A DNA stretch of 64,000 nucleotides, taken from contig NC_011978.1 in the NCBI RefSeq assembly GCF_000018945.1, positions 1,768,729 through 1,832,728 on the forward strand, written 5' to 3'. The position numbers and the translations under genes are program-made. Shown here piece by piece: positions 37,532 through 47,159 of this stretch; the first letter of the stretch is position 1, and the number at the start of each line of letters is the position of its first letter. The stretch is from Thermotoga neapolitana DSM 4359 (GTDB lineage: Bacteria > Thermotogota > Thermotogae > Thermotogales > Thermotogaceae). The notes below the pieces were generated by a model that was not told where the DNA came from, made no database searches, and saw nothing but the letters and a program-made list of their open reading frames with translations.

Positions 37532-38839
37532 TCACCAGGGATTTTTCTCCAGAAACTCTCTCATCGCCTTCATAGCCCGTTCTGCGAGGCGTTTTCTGCG
37601 CTCGAACTTGTTTCGAACCCGGACAGAAAGAGGAGGAAGCAGTCCAAAGTTTGCGTACATCGGCTTCAGATCTCCTTCGACCTTTTCTATTATATAACTG
37701 AAGAGCGCTCCCATCATGGTTTCCTCAGGAAGACGAAGCGGAGAAAGACCCCTCAGGATCCTGTACACGTTGTACGCCACGTAGATCCCGGACGCTGCCG
37801 ATTCCATGTAACCTTCCACACCGGTGATCTGGCCGGCGAAGAAAACGCTGGGATGTTTCTTCAAACGAAAGAAGGGATCGAGAACCCTGGGAGAATTGAT
37901 GTATATGTTTCTGTGCATCACACCGTAGCGGACGATCTCCGCGTTTCTCAAGCAGGGAATCTTCTGGATGACCTTCTTCTGTTCTCCCCATTTTAACCTG
38001 GTCTGAAATCCAACGAGGCTGTAAAATTTTCCTTCTTTGTCTTCACGACGAAGTTGAACCACGGCGTACGGTTCTTTACCGGTTCGAGGATCCACCAGCC
38101 CTGTCGGTCTCAAAGGACCGTATCTCAGAGCGTCTTTTCCGCTTCGAGCGATCTCCTCAACGGGCTGGCATCGTTCGAAGAGAAGACTCCTGTCGAAATC
38201 CTCCATTTCAATGACCTCTGCCTCAACGAGTGCTTTCCAGAGTTCCTCGTACTCTTCCTGGGTGAGAGGACAGTTTATGTAATCGTTTCCCTTTCCGAAT
38301 CTATCTCCCCAGAAAGCCCGACTCATGTCTATGGACTCAAAGCTCACAATCGGAGAGACAGCATCGAAGAAGAACAGAAAGTCTTCTCCCAGAAGCTCCT
38401 TCAGAAAAGAAAGAAGCCCTTCCGAGGTAGCCGGTCCCGTTGCCACTATCCAGATACCCTCATCGGGATTGAAACTGGTCACTTCCTCCCTCACGATTTC
38501 AACGTTTTCCATATCCTCTATGATTTCTGTAACCTTCCTTGCGAAGGCGTTTCTATCCACAGCCAGCGCTTTTCCTGAAGGAACGCGCGTTCTTTCTGCC
38601 ACTTCGAGCACCACAGATCCCATCATCTTCATCTCGGCCTTCAGAAGACCCTCGGCGTTTGTGACCTCTTCTGATTTGAAAGAATTGCTACAGACAAGTT
38701 CTGCAAAGTACCCGGTTTTGTGTACTTCTGTCATCTTTTTTGGACGCATTTCGTAGAGGCGTACCTTCACTCCGCGTTTTCCGAGGTTGTAAACAACTTC
38801 CGACCCTGCAAGCCCTGCTCCGATGACGTTCACAACCAT
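37532..38839 (-). CDS. trmFO: tRNA (uracil-54-C5)-methyltransferase, folate type
   Basis: 435 aa. The FAD-binding start NVIGAGLAGSEVVYNLGKRG, the family block ELVCSNSFKSEEVTNAEGLL with its catalytic cysteine region, PSGKALAVDR, and the C-terminal GQITGVEGYMESAASG identify TrmFO (formerly Gid). It makes ribothymidine-54 using methylenetetrahydrofolate and FAD. GlyA, which supplies that cofactor, also lies in this window. The start follows GAGGTGACACG. Confidence 0.95.
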   Translation of the reverse strand: MVVNVIGAGLAGSEVVYNLGKRGVKVRLYEMRPKKMTEVHKTGYFAELVCSNSFKSEEVTNAEGLLKAEMKMMGSVVLEVAERTRVPSGKALAVDRNAFARKVTEIIEDMENVEIVREEVTSFNPDEGIWIVATGPATSEGLLSFLKELLGEDFLFFFDAVSPIVSFESIDMSRAFWGDRFGKGNDYINCPLTQEEYEELWKALVEAEVIEMEDFDRSLLFERCQPVEEIARSGKDALRYGPLRPTGLVDPRTGKEPYAVVQLRREDKEGKFYSLVGFQTRLKWGEQKKVIQKIPCLRNAEIVRYGVMHRNIYINSPRVLDPFFRLKKHPSVFFAGQITGVEGYMESAASGIYVAYNVYRILRGLSPLRLPEETMMGALFSYIIEKVEGDLKPMYANFGLLPPLSVRVRNKFERRKRLAERAMKAMREFLEKNPW

Positions 38840-38843
38840 CGTG

Positions 38844-39254
38844 TCACCTCAAATCTTTCCTGACCACGGTGAGATTTCCCCGTTTCAGGGGTCGTATTCT
38901 GAACTCGTCAGCGACCTGATGGATTATGTAAAGACCGTACCCTCCCTCTCTGGGGTTTTTCAAATCGGGAGGAATGGGTTTCAACCTGGAGGGATCCACA
39001 GGCTCACCAAAATCCCTCACAAGTATGTAGAAGGTTTTATCTTTCACCACATAACTTACAACGATCTTTTTCGTCTCATCCTTCTTGTAGGTGTGCTTGA
39101 TCACATTGGCGAGGATCTCTCCAAGGACGATCTCCATGTCCACAACCACGCTGTTTGGAAAGTCGTTGAGCAACAAAAAATCACGCATGGCAGAGCGTGC
39201 AATCTTTATGTATGAACGCCTGGAAGGAACAATGAGAAACATCAGGTTCTGCAA
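38844..39254 (-). CDS. RsbW-like serine kinase/anti-sigma factor
   Basis: 136 aa GHKL ATPase of the anti-sigma kinase type. The N-box VLGEILANVIKHTYK and the G-box region LVRDFGEPVDP and GGYGLYIIHQVADEF are intact. TTG 39254 follows GGAGGGCTGAAG; the ATG five codons in is an alternative. There is no anti-anti-sigma factor or sigma factor beside it, so partners must be elsewhere. It may regulate a stress or motility sigma factor. Confidence 0.85.
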   Translation of the reverse strand: MQNLMFLIVPSRRSYIKIARSAMRDFLLLNDFPNSVVVDMEIVLGEILANVIKHTYKKDETKKIVVSYVVKDKTFYILVRDFGEPVDPSRLKPIPPDLKNPREGGYGLYIIHQVADEFRIRPLKRGNLTVVRKDLR

Positions 39255-39256
39255 CT

Positions 39257-40030
39257 TCAGCCCTCCCTTAGCAATAAGAAGGCTTCCAGGGGAATCCTTG
39301 GAGAAATGAGAAAATTTCGTTCGAACTCGAGAATTTCCCTGAACACCTCTTCTTCACTTTTTTTCATCGTGTCGGCTGTCTTCGAAACGTCTCCCGTCAT
39401 CAGGAAAATTCTCACAGCGTCCGAGACGGGTACCTTCATCGTGAAGGTGTACTCGTAGAGTCTCTCGTAAAAGGACACGCTCTGTTCAACATATCTGATC
39501 ATCATCAGGGCCTTTCTTACTGCTTCCCGGAGTTCTTTTTCCGGATCTGAAAATGCGATCTTTCCCCCCGAAATTGCCTCATGAAAAGAAACGTTCGAAG
39601 GAGAAATTCCAGCGTCGAAATCTCCAGCGTTGTAAACAGCATCCACAAACGAAGAAATCTCTTCTCTGAGATGAAGGCGCTTTTCGAAACTTTCTGCCTG
39701 TGCCACAAAGACCCTTTTTCCAGGGCGCCAGTTTTCAGAAAGGACCTCCACCACCTTCTCCACTTCTTCATTGTACCACCTTGTTTTGAGGAATTCATGG
39801 TTCAAAAGATCGACGATCAGATCACGGGGCTCGATTCTTGTTTCAACAAAAACTGCCATTTTCCCAAGAACCGTCTTTGCAGGAAAACAGTAGACCTTCC
39901 CTTTCACGGGAACATTCGACTCCAGAACGGTCTTTGCGGTCTCGAGGATGGAGGAGTCGGAGAGTCCAAGACCGTTCCACAGGATTTTTTCACCGTCACA
40001 AACTGTTATTCTCTCTGGAAGCTTCAACAT
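39257..40030 (-). CDS. Conserved hypothetical protein, helical C-terminus
   Basis: 257 aa, not recognised. The N-terminal half looks alpha/beta (KLPERITVCDGEKILWNGLG, VKGKVYCFPAKTVLGKMAVF). The C-terminal half is helical and ends with a possible helix-turn-helix (DAVRIFLMTGDVSKTADTMK). ATG 40030 follows AAGGAGGAAG; its start lies 34 bases inside queH. It lies between queH and the RsbW-like gene, and a regulatory role with the latter is only a thought. Confidence 0.65.
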   Translation of the reverse strand: MLKLPERITVCDGEKILWNGLGLSDSSILETAKTVLESNVPVKGKVYCFPAKTVLGKMAVFVETRIEPRDLIVDLLNHEFLKTRWYNEEVEKVVEVLSENWRPGKRVFVAQAESFEKRLHLREEISSFVDAVYNAGDFDAGISPSNVSFHEAISGGKIAFSDPEKELREAVRKALMMIRYVEQSVSFYERLYEYTFTMKVPVSDAVRIFLMTGDVSKTADTMKKSEEEVFREILEFERNFLISPRIPLEAFLLLREG

Positions 40031-40571
40031 GTGGCTTCCTCCTTTTTCTTTCCAGGAGACTGAACACGCATCCACAGTAGTTCTGTCTGTAAATCCCCAG
40101 TTCTCTGGAAAGTCTCACACCTTCCTGATATGCTCCTTTCTTTCTGAAATTCTTGAAATAGAACACCACACCGTACTTTTTCTCCAGAACCCTTCCTATC
40201 TCCTCGATCATGGAAAGATCTTTTTTTGGACTTGCAAGGAGGGTGGTGGAAAAGAAATTGTATCCTCTCTTCAAAGCCTCCTGAGCGGTTCGTTCCAGAA
40301 GGAAACTGATACATCTTCTGCATCTTTCACTGCCTTCGCCGAGATCTCTGTAATCTCGAACGATGGAATACCACCTTTTCACCTCGTCCACCGAGTATTC
40401 CCCGAAAATCACCTTCAGAGAAAAGTAAGACGCCACGATCCTCACGGCGTCTTCTCTCTTTCTGTACTCTAGAGGAGGCTGGATGTTCGGATTGTAAAAG
40501 AAGAACTCCGCATCTTTCACATGAAAAAGCGTTGTGAGAAGATCCGGTGCACAGCAAACGTGTATCAGCAC
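39996..40571 (-). CDS. queH: Epoxyqueuosine reductase QueH
   Basis: 191 aa, DUF208 family. The start HVCCAPDLLTTL gives the vicinal cysteine pair, EGSERCRRCISFLLERTA supplies the CxxC, and RQNYCGCVFSLLER supplies the second cluster. These cysteines hold an iron-sulphur cluster and a second metal in the T. maritima enzyme. It reduces epoxyqueuosine to queuosine in tRNA, replacing the unrelated QueG. GTG 40571 follows GAGGTGAGAGG. Its end overlaps the next gene by 35 bases. Confidence 0.93.
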   Translation of the reverse strand: MLIHVCCAPDLLTTLFHVKDAEFFFYNPNIQPPLEYRKREDAVRIVASYFSLKVIFGEYSVDEVKRWYSIVRDYRDLGEGSERCRRCISFLLERTAQEALKRGYNFFSTTLLASPKKDLSMIEEIGRVLEKKYGVVFYFKNFRKKGAYQEGVRLSRELGIYRQNYCGCVFSLLERKRRKPHVEASRENNSL

Positions 40572-40580
40572 CCTCTCACC

Positions 40581-41030
40581 TCAAAAGAGCCTGGAGGAAT
40601 CCAGAAGGAGTGTGACGGGTCCATCGTTTACCAGATGAACATGCATGTGTGCTCTGAAGATACCCTTTTCCACTTTCAACCCTTTCTTTTCCAGAAGGTC
40701 TACGAACTTCTCGTAAAGTTCCTTTCCTTTCTCGGGAGGAGCGGCTTCTGTGAATGAAGGCCTCTTCCCTCTTCGGCAGTCTCCGTAGAGTGTGAACTGA
40801 GAGACGACGAGCACTTCTCCCCCAACATCCATGATCGAGAGGTTCATCTTTCCTTCTTCATCTTCGAATATCCGAAGTCCAGATACCTTCTCGGCGAGCC
40901 ATTCACAGTCTTTCTCCGTATCGTCCTTTCCAACACCGACAAAAACAAGGAGCCCCTTCCCAATGGCTCCCACCACCTTTTCATCTACGATCACCTTCGC
41001 CTCGTTCACTCTCTGAACAACTGCTCTCAC
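40581..41030 (-). CDS. dtd: D-aminoacyl-tRNA deacylase
   Basis: 149 aa, standard length. It starts [20 protein letters not shown] and has the signature [20 protein letters not shown]-like block ([17 protein letters not shown]) and the Gly-cisPro region [10 protein letters not shown] that excludes L-amino acids. It hydrolyses D-Tyr-tRNA and similar mischarged tRNAs. It overlaps relA by four bases, an arrangement seen in many bacteria. Confidence 0.96.
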   Translation of the reverse strand: MRAVVQRVNEAKVIVDEKVVGAIGKGLLVFVGVGKDDTEKDCEWLAEKVSGLRIFEDEEGKMNLSIMDVGGEVLVVSQFTLYGDCRRGKRPSFTEAAPPEKGKELYEKFVDLLEKKGLKVEKGIFRAHMHVHLVNDGPVTLLLDSSRLF

Positions 41031-43171
41031 TGTATCACCCTTTCTGCGTCCAGAACGTACCTGTAAGCCTTCAACCTGCTCAAAAATTCGTTCAATTCAC
41101 CGGTGTTGGAGATCCTTATATGGAGCTGGACGAGGATGGGATTTCTGTCTTTCAAAGTCTTCACACCGACAAACTCGGCTCCGAGGTTCGTCACACGGTC
41201 TATAAGACTGGGAAGGCTTTTTTCAGAATCGAGAACAACCCTTACATAGGCATCGAACATCTCCGACGCTTCAAGATTCCATTCCGCCGGGAATATCTTC
41301 TCCTGAGAAATACCCTTCAGGTTTTTGCAATCACTTCTGTGAATGCTCATTCCCCTTTTGCTCACAACAGCCACAATCGGATCTCCCTTTATTGGATGGC
41401 AGCACCTGGCTATATGAAACTCTATGCTTTCTATTCCGTCGACTGTCACGATATTCTGAGATTGCGCCTTTTTCTTCTTTGTTTTTCTCTTTACGACAAT
41501 TTTCTTTCCCAGGATGGCCTCTATCAGATCCTGCGTCGTGATACTGCCTTCTCCAATTTTCATGAAGAAGTCTCTCTCTGGGTAAGAGTTCAGGTACCTT
41601 TTTATTCCATCTGACTGCATCACTTCCTCAAAGGATTTTCCCAGTTTTCTGCATATCCTTCTGAGGGTTTCCTTTCCCTTTTCAACAAGTTCTGGAGCGA
41701 GTTTTTCTTTCAGAAACCTTCTGATCTTTGCCCGTGCGTTGTGCGTTCTGGCGTATTTCAACCAGTCGACGCTGGGACCGGAAGAATTCTTGTTCACGAT
41801 GATCTCCACAACGTCTCCGTTCTTCAACTGATAGTCGATGGGAACGATCTTTCCGTTCACCTTTGCACCGCTGTAGTGATGCCCTACTTCCGTGTGTATA
41901 GCGTAAGCAAAGTCAATGGGGGTGGCACCTTTGGGAAGGTGGATGATATCACCCTTGGGTGTGAAGACGAAAACCTCGTCCATTTGGAGTTCCTTCTTTA
42001 TGTCCTCAAACTCTGTAAACCCCTGAGCGAGTTCTTTTCTCCAGTCAAGGAGCCTTTCTATCCATTCTTTTGCCGTCTTCACGTCGGGCTTTTCTTTGTA
42101 TATCCAGTGAGCAATGAGACCGTACTCAGCCTCTCTGTGCATCTCCTCGTCTCTGATCTGTATCTCCAGAGGTTCACCATATCCAGTGATGACCGTTGTG
42201 TGGAGAGACCTGTAACCGTTCGATTTTGGAGCAGCGATGTAGTCTTTGAACCTACCAGGAAGGGGTTTCCAGATGTTGTGTACTATTCCAAGTACAGTGT
42301 AACAGGTGGTAACATCCTTCACCACCACTCTGAGGGCTATGAGATCGTAGATCTCCTCGAACTTTTTTCCCTTTTCTTTCATCTTCCTCCAGATGCTGTA
42401 GTAGTGCTTGTACCTTCCTTCAACGGTGGCCTTTATTCTGTGTTCCTCGAGGGCGCTTTTCAGGATTGAGATGTACTCGTTCGTTCTCTTTTCCCTTTCT
42501 TTCTTTTTCTCTGCAACGAGTTCTTTTATCCTGTAGTACTCCTCTGGATACAGAACCTTGAAAGCAAGATCCTCGAGTTCCGATTTTATGGAATATATGC
42601 CCAGTTTGTGAGCCAGTGGTGCGTACACCTCTAGGGTCTCATAGGCCTTGTATTTTTTCTTCTCCGGGTCCTGAACGTACTGTATGGTACGCATGTTGTG
42701 GAGTCTGTCGGCGAGTTTCACGAAGATCACACGCATATCCTCGGCCATCGCGAGAAACATCTTCTGTATGGTCTCCATTCTTTTTCTGGAATCCTGATCC
42801 GGTCCGACGGGAGCGTTTATGCTGCTCACCTTGGTGACCCCATCCACTATCCTTGCGATCTCATTTCCAAAGAGTTCCTTTATTTGATCGAGACTGACAC
42901 CTTCACCGTCCTCGATCGTATCGTGAAGAAGGGCCGCAGCCAGCGTGGTGGAGTCGACCCCAAGTTCGGCCAGGATCTTTGCAACCTCTACAGGATGTGA
43001 AATGAACGGATCTCCAGAGAACCTTTTCTGTCCCTCATGAACGATCCATGCGAACTCGTAGGCTTTCATAAGAAGCCTTTTTTCTTCCCTGGAAAAGTTC
43101 TTTTTTCTCAGCGATTCCAGTTCTCTGACCACCGCTCTGGCTTCCGATTCGAGTTCAATTCTGTTCAGCAT
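41027..43171 (-). CDS. relA: Bifunctional (p)ppGpp synthetase/hydrolase
   Basis: 714 aa Rel-type protein. The HD hydrolase domain is intact ([43 protein letters not shown]). The synthetase domain shows [17 protein letters not shown] and [23 protein letters not shown] domain ([20 protein letters not shown]), a conserved-cysteine region ([13 protein letters not shown]) and a C-terminal ACT domain follow. It is the single stringent-response enzyme expected in this lineage. It is followed by dtd and preceded by the RNase P RNA gene. Confidence 0.96.
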   Translation of the reverse strand: MLNRIELESEARAVVRELESLRKKNFSREEKRLLMKAYEFAWIVHEGQKRFSGDPFISHPVEVAKILAELGVDSTTLAAALLHDTIEDGEGVSLDQIKELFGNEIARIVDGVTKVSSINAPVGPDQDSRKRMETIQKMFLAMAEDMRVIFVKLADRLHNMRTIQYVQDPEKKKYKAYETLEVYAPLAHKLGIYSIKSELEDLAFKVLYPEEYYRIKELVAEKKKEREKRTNEYISILKSALEEHRIKATVEGRYKHYYSIWRKMKEKGKKFEEIYDLIALRVVVKDVTTCYTVLGIVHNIWKPLPGRFKDYIAAPKSNGYRSLHTTVITGYGEPLEIQIRDEEMHREAEYGLIAHWIYKEKPDVKTAKEWIERLLDWRKELAQGFTEFEDIKKELQMDEVFVFTPKGDIIHLPKGATPIDFAYAIHTEVGHHYSGAKVNGKIVPIDYQLKNGDVVEIIVNKNSSGPSVDWLKYARTHNARAKIRRFLKEKLAPELVEKGKETLRRICRKLGKSFEEVMQSDGIKRYLNSYPERDFFMKIGEGSITTQDLIEAILGKKIVVKRKTKKKKAQSQNIVTVDGIESIEFHIARCCHPIKGDPIVAVVSKRGMSIHRSDCKNLKGISQEKIFPAEWNLEASEMFDAYVRVVLDSEKSLPSLIDRVTNLGAEFVGVKTLKDRNPILVQLHIRISNTGELNEFLSRLKAYRYVLDAERVIQ

Positions 43172-43214
43172 CGTTTCACCACCGATTGAGACCTTGTGAA
43201 AAAATTATAGCACG

Positions 43215-43549
43215 GGAGAGGGGTATAAGCCGGATTCTGTCGTGGGTGGTCATCAATCTGGGGTGTGCGTTACCGCACACCTCAAGCGGCCAACCCGGGG
43301 GAATAGGGGGAGCAACCCAACCCCCTGCTTGGCCTTGCTCCAGGTGGGGGTTGCCAAGCCGCCGGGTTGCCCCGACGCTGGTGGGCTCTTACCCCACCGT
43401 TCCACCCTTGCCCTCATCGGGCGGTCTTCTTCTCTATGGCCCTGTCCGAGGGTCACCCCTCCCGGGCGTTACCCGGCACCCCGCTCCAGAGTCCGGACTT
43501 TCCTCGGGGAACGCGAGTGTGCGTCCCCGCGACCACCTACCCCTCTCCC
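43215..43549 (-). ncRNA. rnpB: RNase P RNA, type A
   Basis: Read on the minus strand, the RNA begins near GGAGAGGGGTAGGTGGTCGC and ends near CGGCTTATACCCCTCTCC, which pair as helix P1. The universal segment GAGGAAAGTCCGGACTC (CR-I), the AGAGAAGAAGACCGCCC stretch and the late ACAGAATCCGGCTTA (CR-V) are all present. The GC-rich insert stems (for example GGTGTGCGGTAACGCACACC) are typical of the thermophilic Thermotoga RNA. Length about 335 bases. It starts only about four bases after the EamA stop codon. Protein frames across it are spurious. Confidence 0.96.
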
Positions 43550-43552
43550 TAT

Positions 43553-44380
43553 TTATGTAGACCTTTTCTTCCTCACACATGTTCCGGTGAAAAAAGCAAA
43601 AGCTGTGATCAGTCCTCCCACAAACTGCAAGACACTCATTTTCTCCCCAAGCAGCAAAATCGAAAGCACCAGGGAGATGAAGGGTTGAGTCATGTAAACC
43701 AGGGCAGTTGTGTTGCTTCCAACCTCTTTTTGATAGCGCATCTGCCAGAGTATCCCAAAAGCCGTGGCGAAGACACCACTGTACAGACCAACAGCCAGAG
43801 CATCGACTGGAAGATGAAAACTGCCTGCTCCAAATACAAAGTTGATCATCGCAACGACCAGAAACTGCCAGAACATCATATCCTTTTCTCTTTCCACTTT
43901 TGAAAATCTGGTGATCAACACCACGTGGAGCGCAAAAAGCACAGCACAGATCAACTGGAAAAGATCTCCGGAGGAAAAACTCCCCATTCCTCCTGTGAGC
44001 AGGTAGATTCCGAAAAAACCGAGTGCAAAAGAAAGAAGGTGCATCTTTCTGAGTCTTTCACCTTCCAGAAGGAAAGAAAAGATCGGAACGAAGAAGACAA
44101 AACTTGAGACGATGAAGCCACTCTTTGCTGCACTGGTGAACCTCAGTCCCCATATCTGGAAAATGTACGCCCCACAGAGTACAAGTCCCAGCAGAAATCC
44201 CCTCTTGAACCTTCCTGGACCGAACATCCACAGAGAAAGCAGTGCGGCGATCCCAAACCTGACCGCGTTGTAGACGAAGGGTGAAATATCACTCACCACG
44301 AGTTTTTGCAGTGGAAACGTTGAGCCCTGCAGAGTGGCGGTCAAAAGAAGAAAGATGAGAGCTTTACTTTCCCGCCACAT
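43553..44380 (-). CDS. EamA/DMT-family transporter
   Basis: 275 aa with ten hydrophobic helices in two EamA repeats. The first begins ALIFLLLTATLQGSTFPLQK, and the second ends with the typical TALVYMTQPFISLVLSILLLGE. ATG 44380 follows GGTGGAGGTACTGG and lies 17 bases inside pmbA. It is a drug/metabolite exporter or importer of unknown substrate. Its stop almost touches the RNase P RNA, whose promoter must therefore lie within this gene's 3' end unless it is processed from a joint transcript. Confidence 0.87.
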   Translation of the reverse strand: MWRESKALIFLLLTATLQGSTFPLQKLVVSDISPFVYNAVRFGIAALLSLWMFGPGRFKRGFLLGLVLCGAYIFQIWGLRFTSAAKSGFIVSSFVFFVPIFSFLLEGERLRKMHLLSFALGFFGIYLLTGGMGSFSSGDLFQLICAVLFALHVVLITRFSKVEREKDMMFWQFLVVAMINFVFGAGSFHLPVDALAVGLYSGVFATAFGILWQMRYQKEVGSNTTALVYMTQPFISLVLSILLLGEKMSVLQFVGGLITAFAFFTGTCVRKKRST

Positions 44381-45668
44381 CCAGTACCTCCACCAGGACA
44401 CTGGGCGCTATCGTGCGGTAGGACACCTTCACGTCGTTTCCAATCAGAACAATCTTCTTCAAAAAGTCAAGGAAGTTCCCTGAAATGGTGAACTCCTCCA
44501 GGCCGTGCATGATCTCTCCGTTTTCTGCCCAGTATCCCTTTGCAAAAAGGGAAAATTCACCGGATATGGAGTTTGCACCTGCGTGCATTCCTTCAACTTC
44601 CGTTATGACCACGCCCTTTCCCATCTCTTTCAAAAGATCGTTGAAGGATGAATTTCCCGGAACCATCATCAGGTTGACGGGCTGTATTCCGTTTTCAAAA
44701 CCGTTTCCAGTTGGGTTCACACCCTCTTTCTTCGCTGTCTTCAGGTTGTGAAGGAAGGTTTTCAATACACCGCTTTCCAGAACGTACTTTTCGGTCGTAG
44801 GAACTCCCTCATCATCGAAGGGAGTACTCGCAAGTCCTCTGGAATGGTAAGGAAGATCCTTTATGGACACAACAGCGTTTCCCACCTGGTTTCCAAGTTT
44901 GCCTTTCAAGGGTGACAGGTTTTTCTGCACGTTCTCTGCCGAAATCATCGGAATGAACATCTCCATGAGATCAAGAAGGGCCGTGTTTCTCACAACAGCA
45001 GGGTATTTCCCGGATTCTATCGATTTTGACCCTATGAGGGAAACGGCCTCCTTTGACGCCCGGTTTCCTACCTCTTCGGGGTTGAGATCTTCCGGAACTC
45101 TTGCAATTTCGAACCAGAAACCCGATCTTGGGTTTTGGTCCTTTGCAACCGCCATCACGAAGATGTACCCTCCATCTGCCGTTATGCTTGCGTTGAGACC
45201 CAGGGTGTTCGAAAGATGCTTTCTTGTGACAAAGTCCCGATACATCACTGTCGGAACCATGATGATCCTCTCATCACTTGAGGCACTTTCATGGGCCCGT
45301 TTTGCCATTTCCATCTTTTCTTTCACAGAGAGCCTTTCAAACTTGCCGGCATAGGTTTCCATGGGCTTGTACTCGCCGCCTTCGAAGAAGAACTCTTCTT
45401 CCTCACTGTCTTTGACCCGAAGGTTGCCCAGGGCTTCCTCGAGGCAGCGTTCGGGATCTTCGAGAACCTGCGTTCGAAACACACCGGTTTTTCCTTCTTT
45501 CAGAACCTTTACCTCGATGCTGGACTTTCCGGCGTCCGTGTACTGATCGAGTTCACCGTTTGCAAGCCGAAGTGAAAATTCCCTTGTTTCCACAAAACTT
45601 ACCTGTGCCTCCACTCCTTTTCTCTTTGCGATCGCAAACAGTTTATCTTTGAACTCTTCGAGTGTCAT
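44364..45668 (-). CDS. pmbA: TldE/PmbA-type metalloprotease subunit
   Basis: 434 aa, without the HExxxH site, as is usual for the TldE/PmbA partner. The family is recognised by GLASTPFDDEGVPTTEKYVL, SGVLKTFLHNLKTAKKEG and GANSISGEFSLFAKGYWAENG. With TldD it forms a heterodimeric protease that trims unfolded peptides or peptide precursors. ATG 45668 follows GGGGGCG, and it overlaps tldD by four bases. Confidence 0.93.
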   Translation of the reverse strand: MTLEEFKDKLFAIAKRKGVEAQVSFVETREFSLRLANGELDQYTDAGKSSIEVKVLKEGKTGVFRTQVLEDPERCLEEALGNLRVKDSEEEEFFFEGGEYKPMETYAGKFERLSVKEKMEMAKRAHESASSDERIIMVPTVMYRDFVTRKHLSNTLGLNASITADGGYIFVMAVAKDQNPRSGFWFEIARVPEDLNPEEVGNRASKEAVSLIGSKSIESGKYPAVVRNTALLDLMEMFIPMISAENVQKNLSPLKGKLGNQVGNAVVSIKDLPYHSRGLASTPFDDEGVPTTEKYVLESGVLKTFLHNLKTAKKEGVNPTGNGFENGIQPVNLMMVPGNSSFNDLLKEMGKGVVITEVEGMHAGANSISGEFSLFAKGYWAENGEIMHGLEEFTISGNFLDFLKKIVLIGNDVKVSYRTIAPSVLVEVLDVAGK

Positions 45669-47053
45669 CTGTTTCGCCCCCCTACCACTATCTCTTTGAC
45701 TCTTATGGTGGGTTGTCCCACATCGGCAGGAATCGACCCGGAGAACGAACCGCACATTCCCTGATCGCGTGCCAGATCGTTCCCCACCATGTCTATCTTC
45801 TGTATAATCTCATGACCCTTTCCTATCAACGTGGCTCCGCGCACGGGTTTTGTGATCCTTCCTTTTTCTATGAGATAGGCTTCAGAGACAGCGAAATTGA
45901 ACTCTCCCGTTGCGGGATTCACGGAACCTCCACCCATCGTCTTGGCGTAGAGTCCATATTCTGTGGCGGAGATGATTTCCTCTGGATGGTAATCACCGGG
46001 AAGGATGAAGGTGTTACTCATTCTTGAAGTGGGCGGGAAGGTGTAATCCTGTCTTCTACCACTTCCCGTGCTTTTCATCCCCATTCTCCTTGCACCGAGT
46101 CTGTCCACGAGGTATCCTACGAGAATCCCTTTGTCTATCAGTAAGGTTCTCTGTGTGGGAGTTCCCTCATCGTCCACGTTCGCAGAACCCCATCCATTTG
46201 GAATAGTGGCATCGTCCACTGCAGAAACACATTCTGCCGCCACTTTCTGACCAAGTTTTCCAGCAAAAACAGAGGCCCCTTTGGCCACAGATGTTGCTTC
46301 CAGGCCGTGTCCCACCGCCTCGTGGAAGATCACTCCACCGAACCCGTTTGCTATCACGACCGTCATCTTCCCGGCAGGAGCAGGTTCTGCCTCAACCATC
46401 CTAGCAGCGATCCTTGCAGCCTTTCTTGCAGCTTCCTCCACGTCTATTCGTTCGAAGAACTCAAAGCCCATCCCGGCCCCAGGACCGTAGAAACCTCTTT
46501 CGAGAACCCCATCTTTCTCGGCAACGGCGTTTATCATAAGGCGTGTCCTCACACGCCTGTCTTCGGCCCACACTCCCTCGGAGTTTGCCACCAAGATCTC
46601 CTGATCGTAGTCCCAGTACCAGACGACCACCTGCTTTATGAGACTCGAATAGTCTTTCGCCGCCTGGTAGGCCCTTTTCATGACAGCAACTTTCTCTGTT
46701 TTTTCCACCCGATCAGGAGGTACGATCACAACGTGCCTTTCCTTTCTCTTTGTCCTGTTGAAGTTGAAGGTGAGATCCTCGATTTTCGTCTCTTCCAGGG
46801 CTTCTCCCACTTTCTTTGCCACGTTCAGCAGGTTGTCTCTTGAGAGGTCGTTCGTGTAAGCGTAGACAGCCTTTGTTCCCAGAAATCCCCTGATTCCCAC
46901 ACCGACGATCTCCCCGCTCGTTGCACGCTCCACCTTTCCATCCTTCAGCTCAAAGCGGTTTTCGTATTTTCTCTCGAAAAACACCTCGGCAAAATCTCCT
47001 CCGTTTTTCAAAACAGCCGAAAGAACATCTCTGACGACACTTTCACTGAGCAC
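45665..47053 (-). CDS. tldD: TldD-type metalloprotease subunit
   Basis: 462 aa. The zinc-binding HEAVGHGLEA (HExxxH) is intact, together with DDATIPNGWGSANVDDEGTP, YTFPPTSRMSNTFILPG and GEFNFAVSEAYLIEKGR. GTG 47053 is preferred because GGAGGG lies six to seven bases upstream; a longer reading from 47113 would start within the promoter. The protein carries the active site of the TldD-PmbA pair encoded here as an operon. Confidence 0.94.
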   Translation of the reverse strand: MLSESVVRDVLSAVLKNGGDFAEVFFERKYENRFELKDGKVERATSGEIVGVGIRGFLGTKAVYAYTNDLSRDNLLNVAKKVGEALEETKIEDLTFNFNRTKRKERHVVIVPPDRVEKTEKVAVMKRAYQAAKDYSSLIKQVVVWYWDYDQEILVANSEGVWAEDRRVRTRLMINAVAEKDGVLERGFYGPGAGMGFEFFERIDVEEAARKAARIAARMVEAEPAPAGKMTVVIANGFGGVIFHEAVGHGLEATSVAKGASVFAGKLGQKVAAECVSAVDDATIPNGWGSANVDDEGTPTQRTLLIDKGILVGYLVDRLGARRMGMKSTGSGRRQDYTFPPTSRMSNTFILPGDYHPEEIISATEYGLYAKTMGGGSVNPATGEFNFAVSEAYLIEKGRITKPVRGATLIGKGHEIIQKIDMVGNDLARDQGMCGSFSGSIPADVGQPTIRVKEIVVGGRNR

Positions 47054-47078
47054 TTTGATCCCTCCTTCCCTGGTTTCC

Positions 47079-47084
47079 ATTATA
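47079..47084 (-). promoter_or_regulatory. -10 box of the tldD-pmbA operon
   Basis: A perfect TATAAT on the minus strand lies about 25 bases before the chosen GTG start. No convincing -35 box is visible at 16-18 bases. A TAAAAT at 47135-47140 on the plus strand probably serves the divergent PEGA gene in the same way. Confidence 0.45.
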
Positions 47085-47159
47085 CTACGCTCCAAGTTCG
47101 TTTTCCGAACCACATTTGTCTTTTATTTTCAGTGTAAAATAGAGACAGGAGGTGAAATT

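Noticed and set aside
37014-37996. Plus-strand frames opposite the FapA-like and trmFO genes
   Set aside because: Shadows of well-conserved minus-strand genes with no ribosome sites or recognisable domains.
43186-43903. Open frames through the RNase P RNA region
   Set aside because: Proline/arginine-rich translations of the structured RNA; the conserved RNase P elements explain the sequence.
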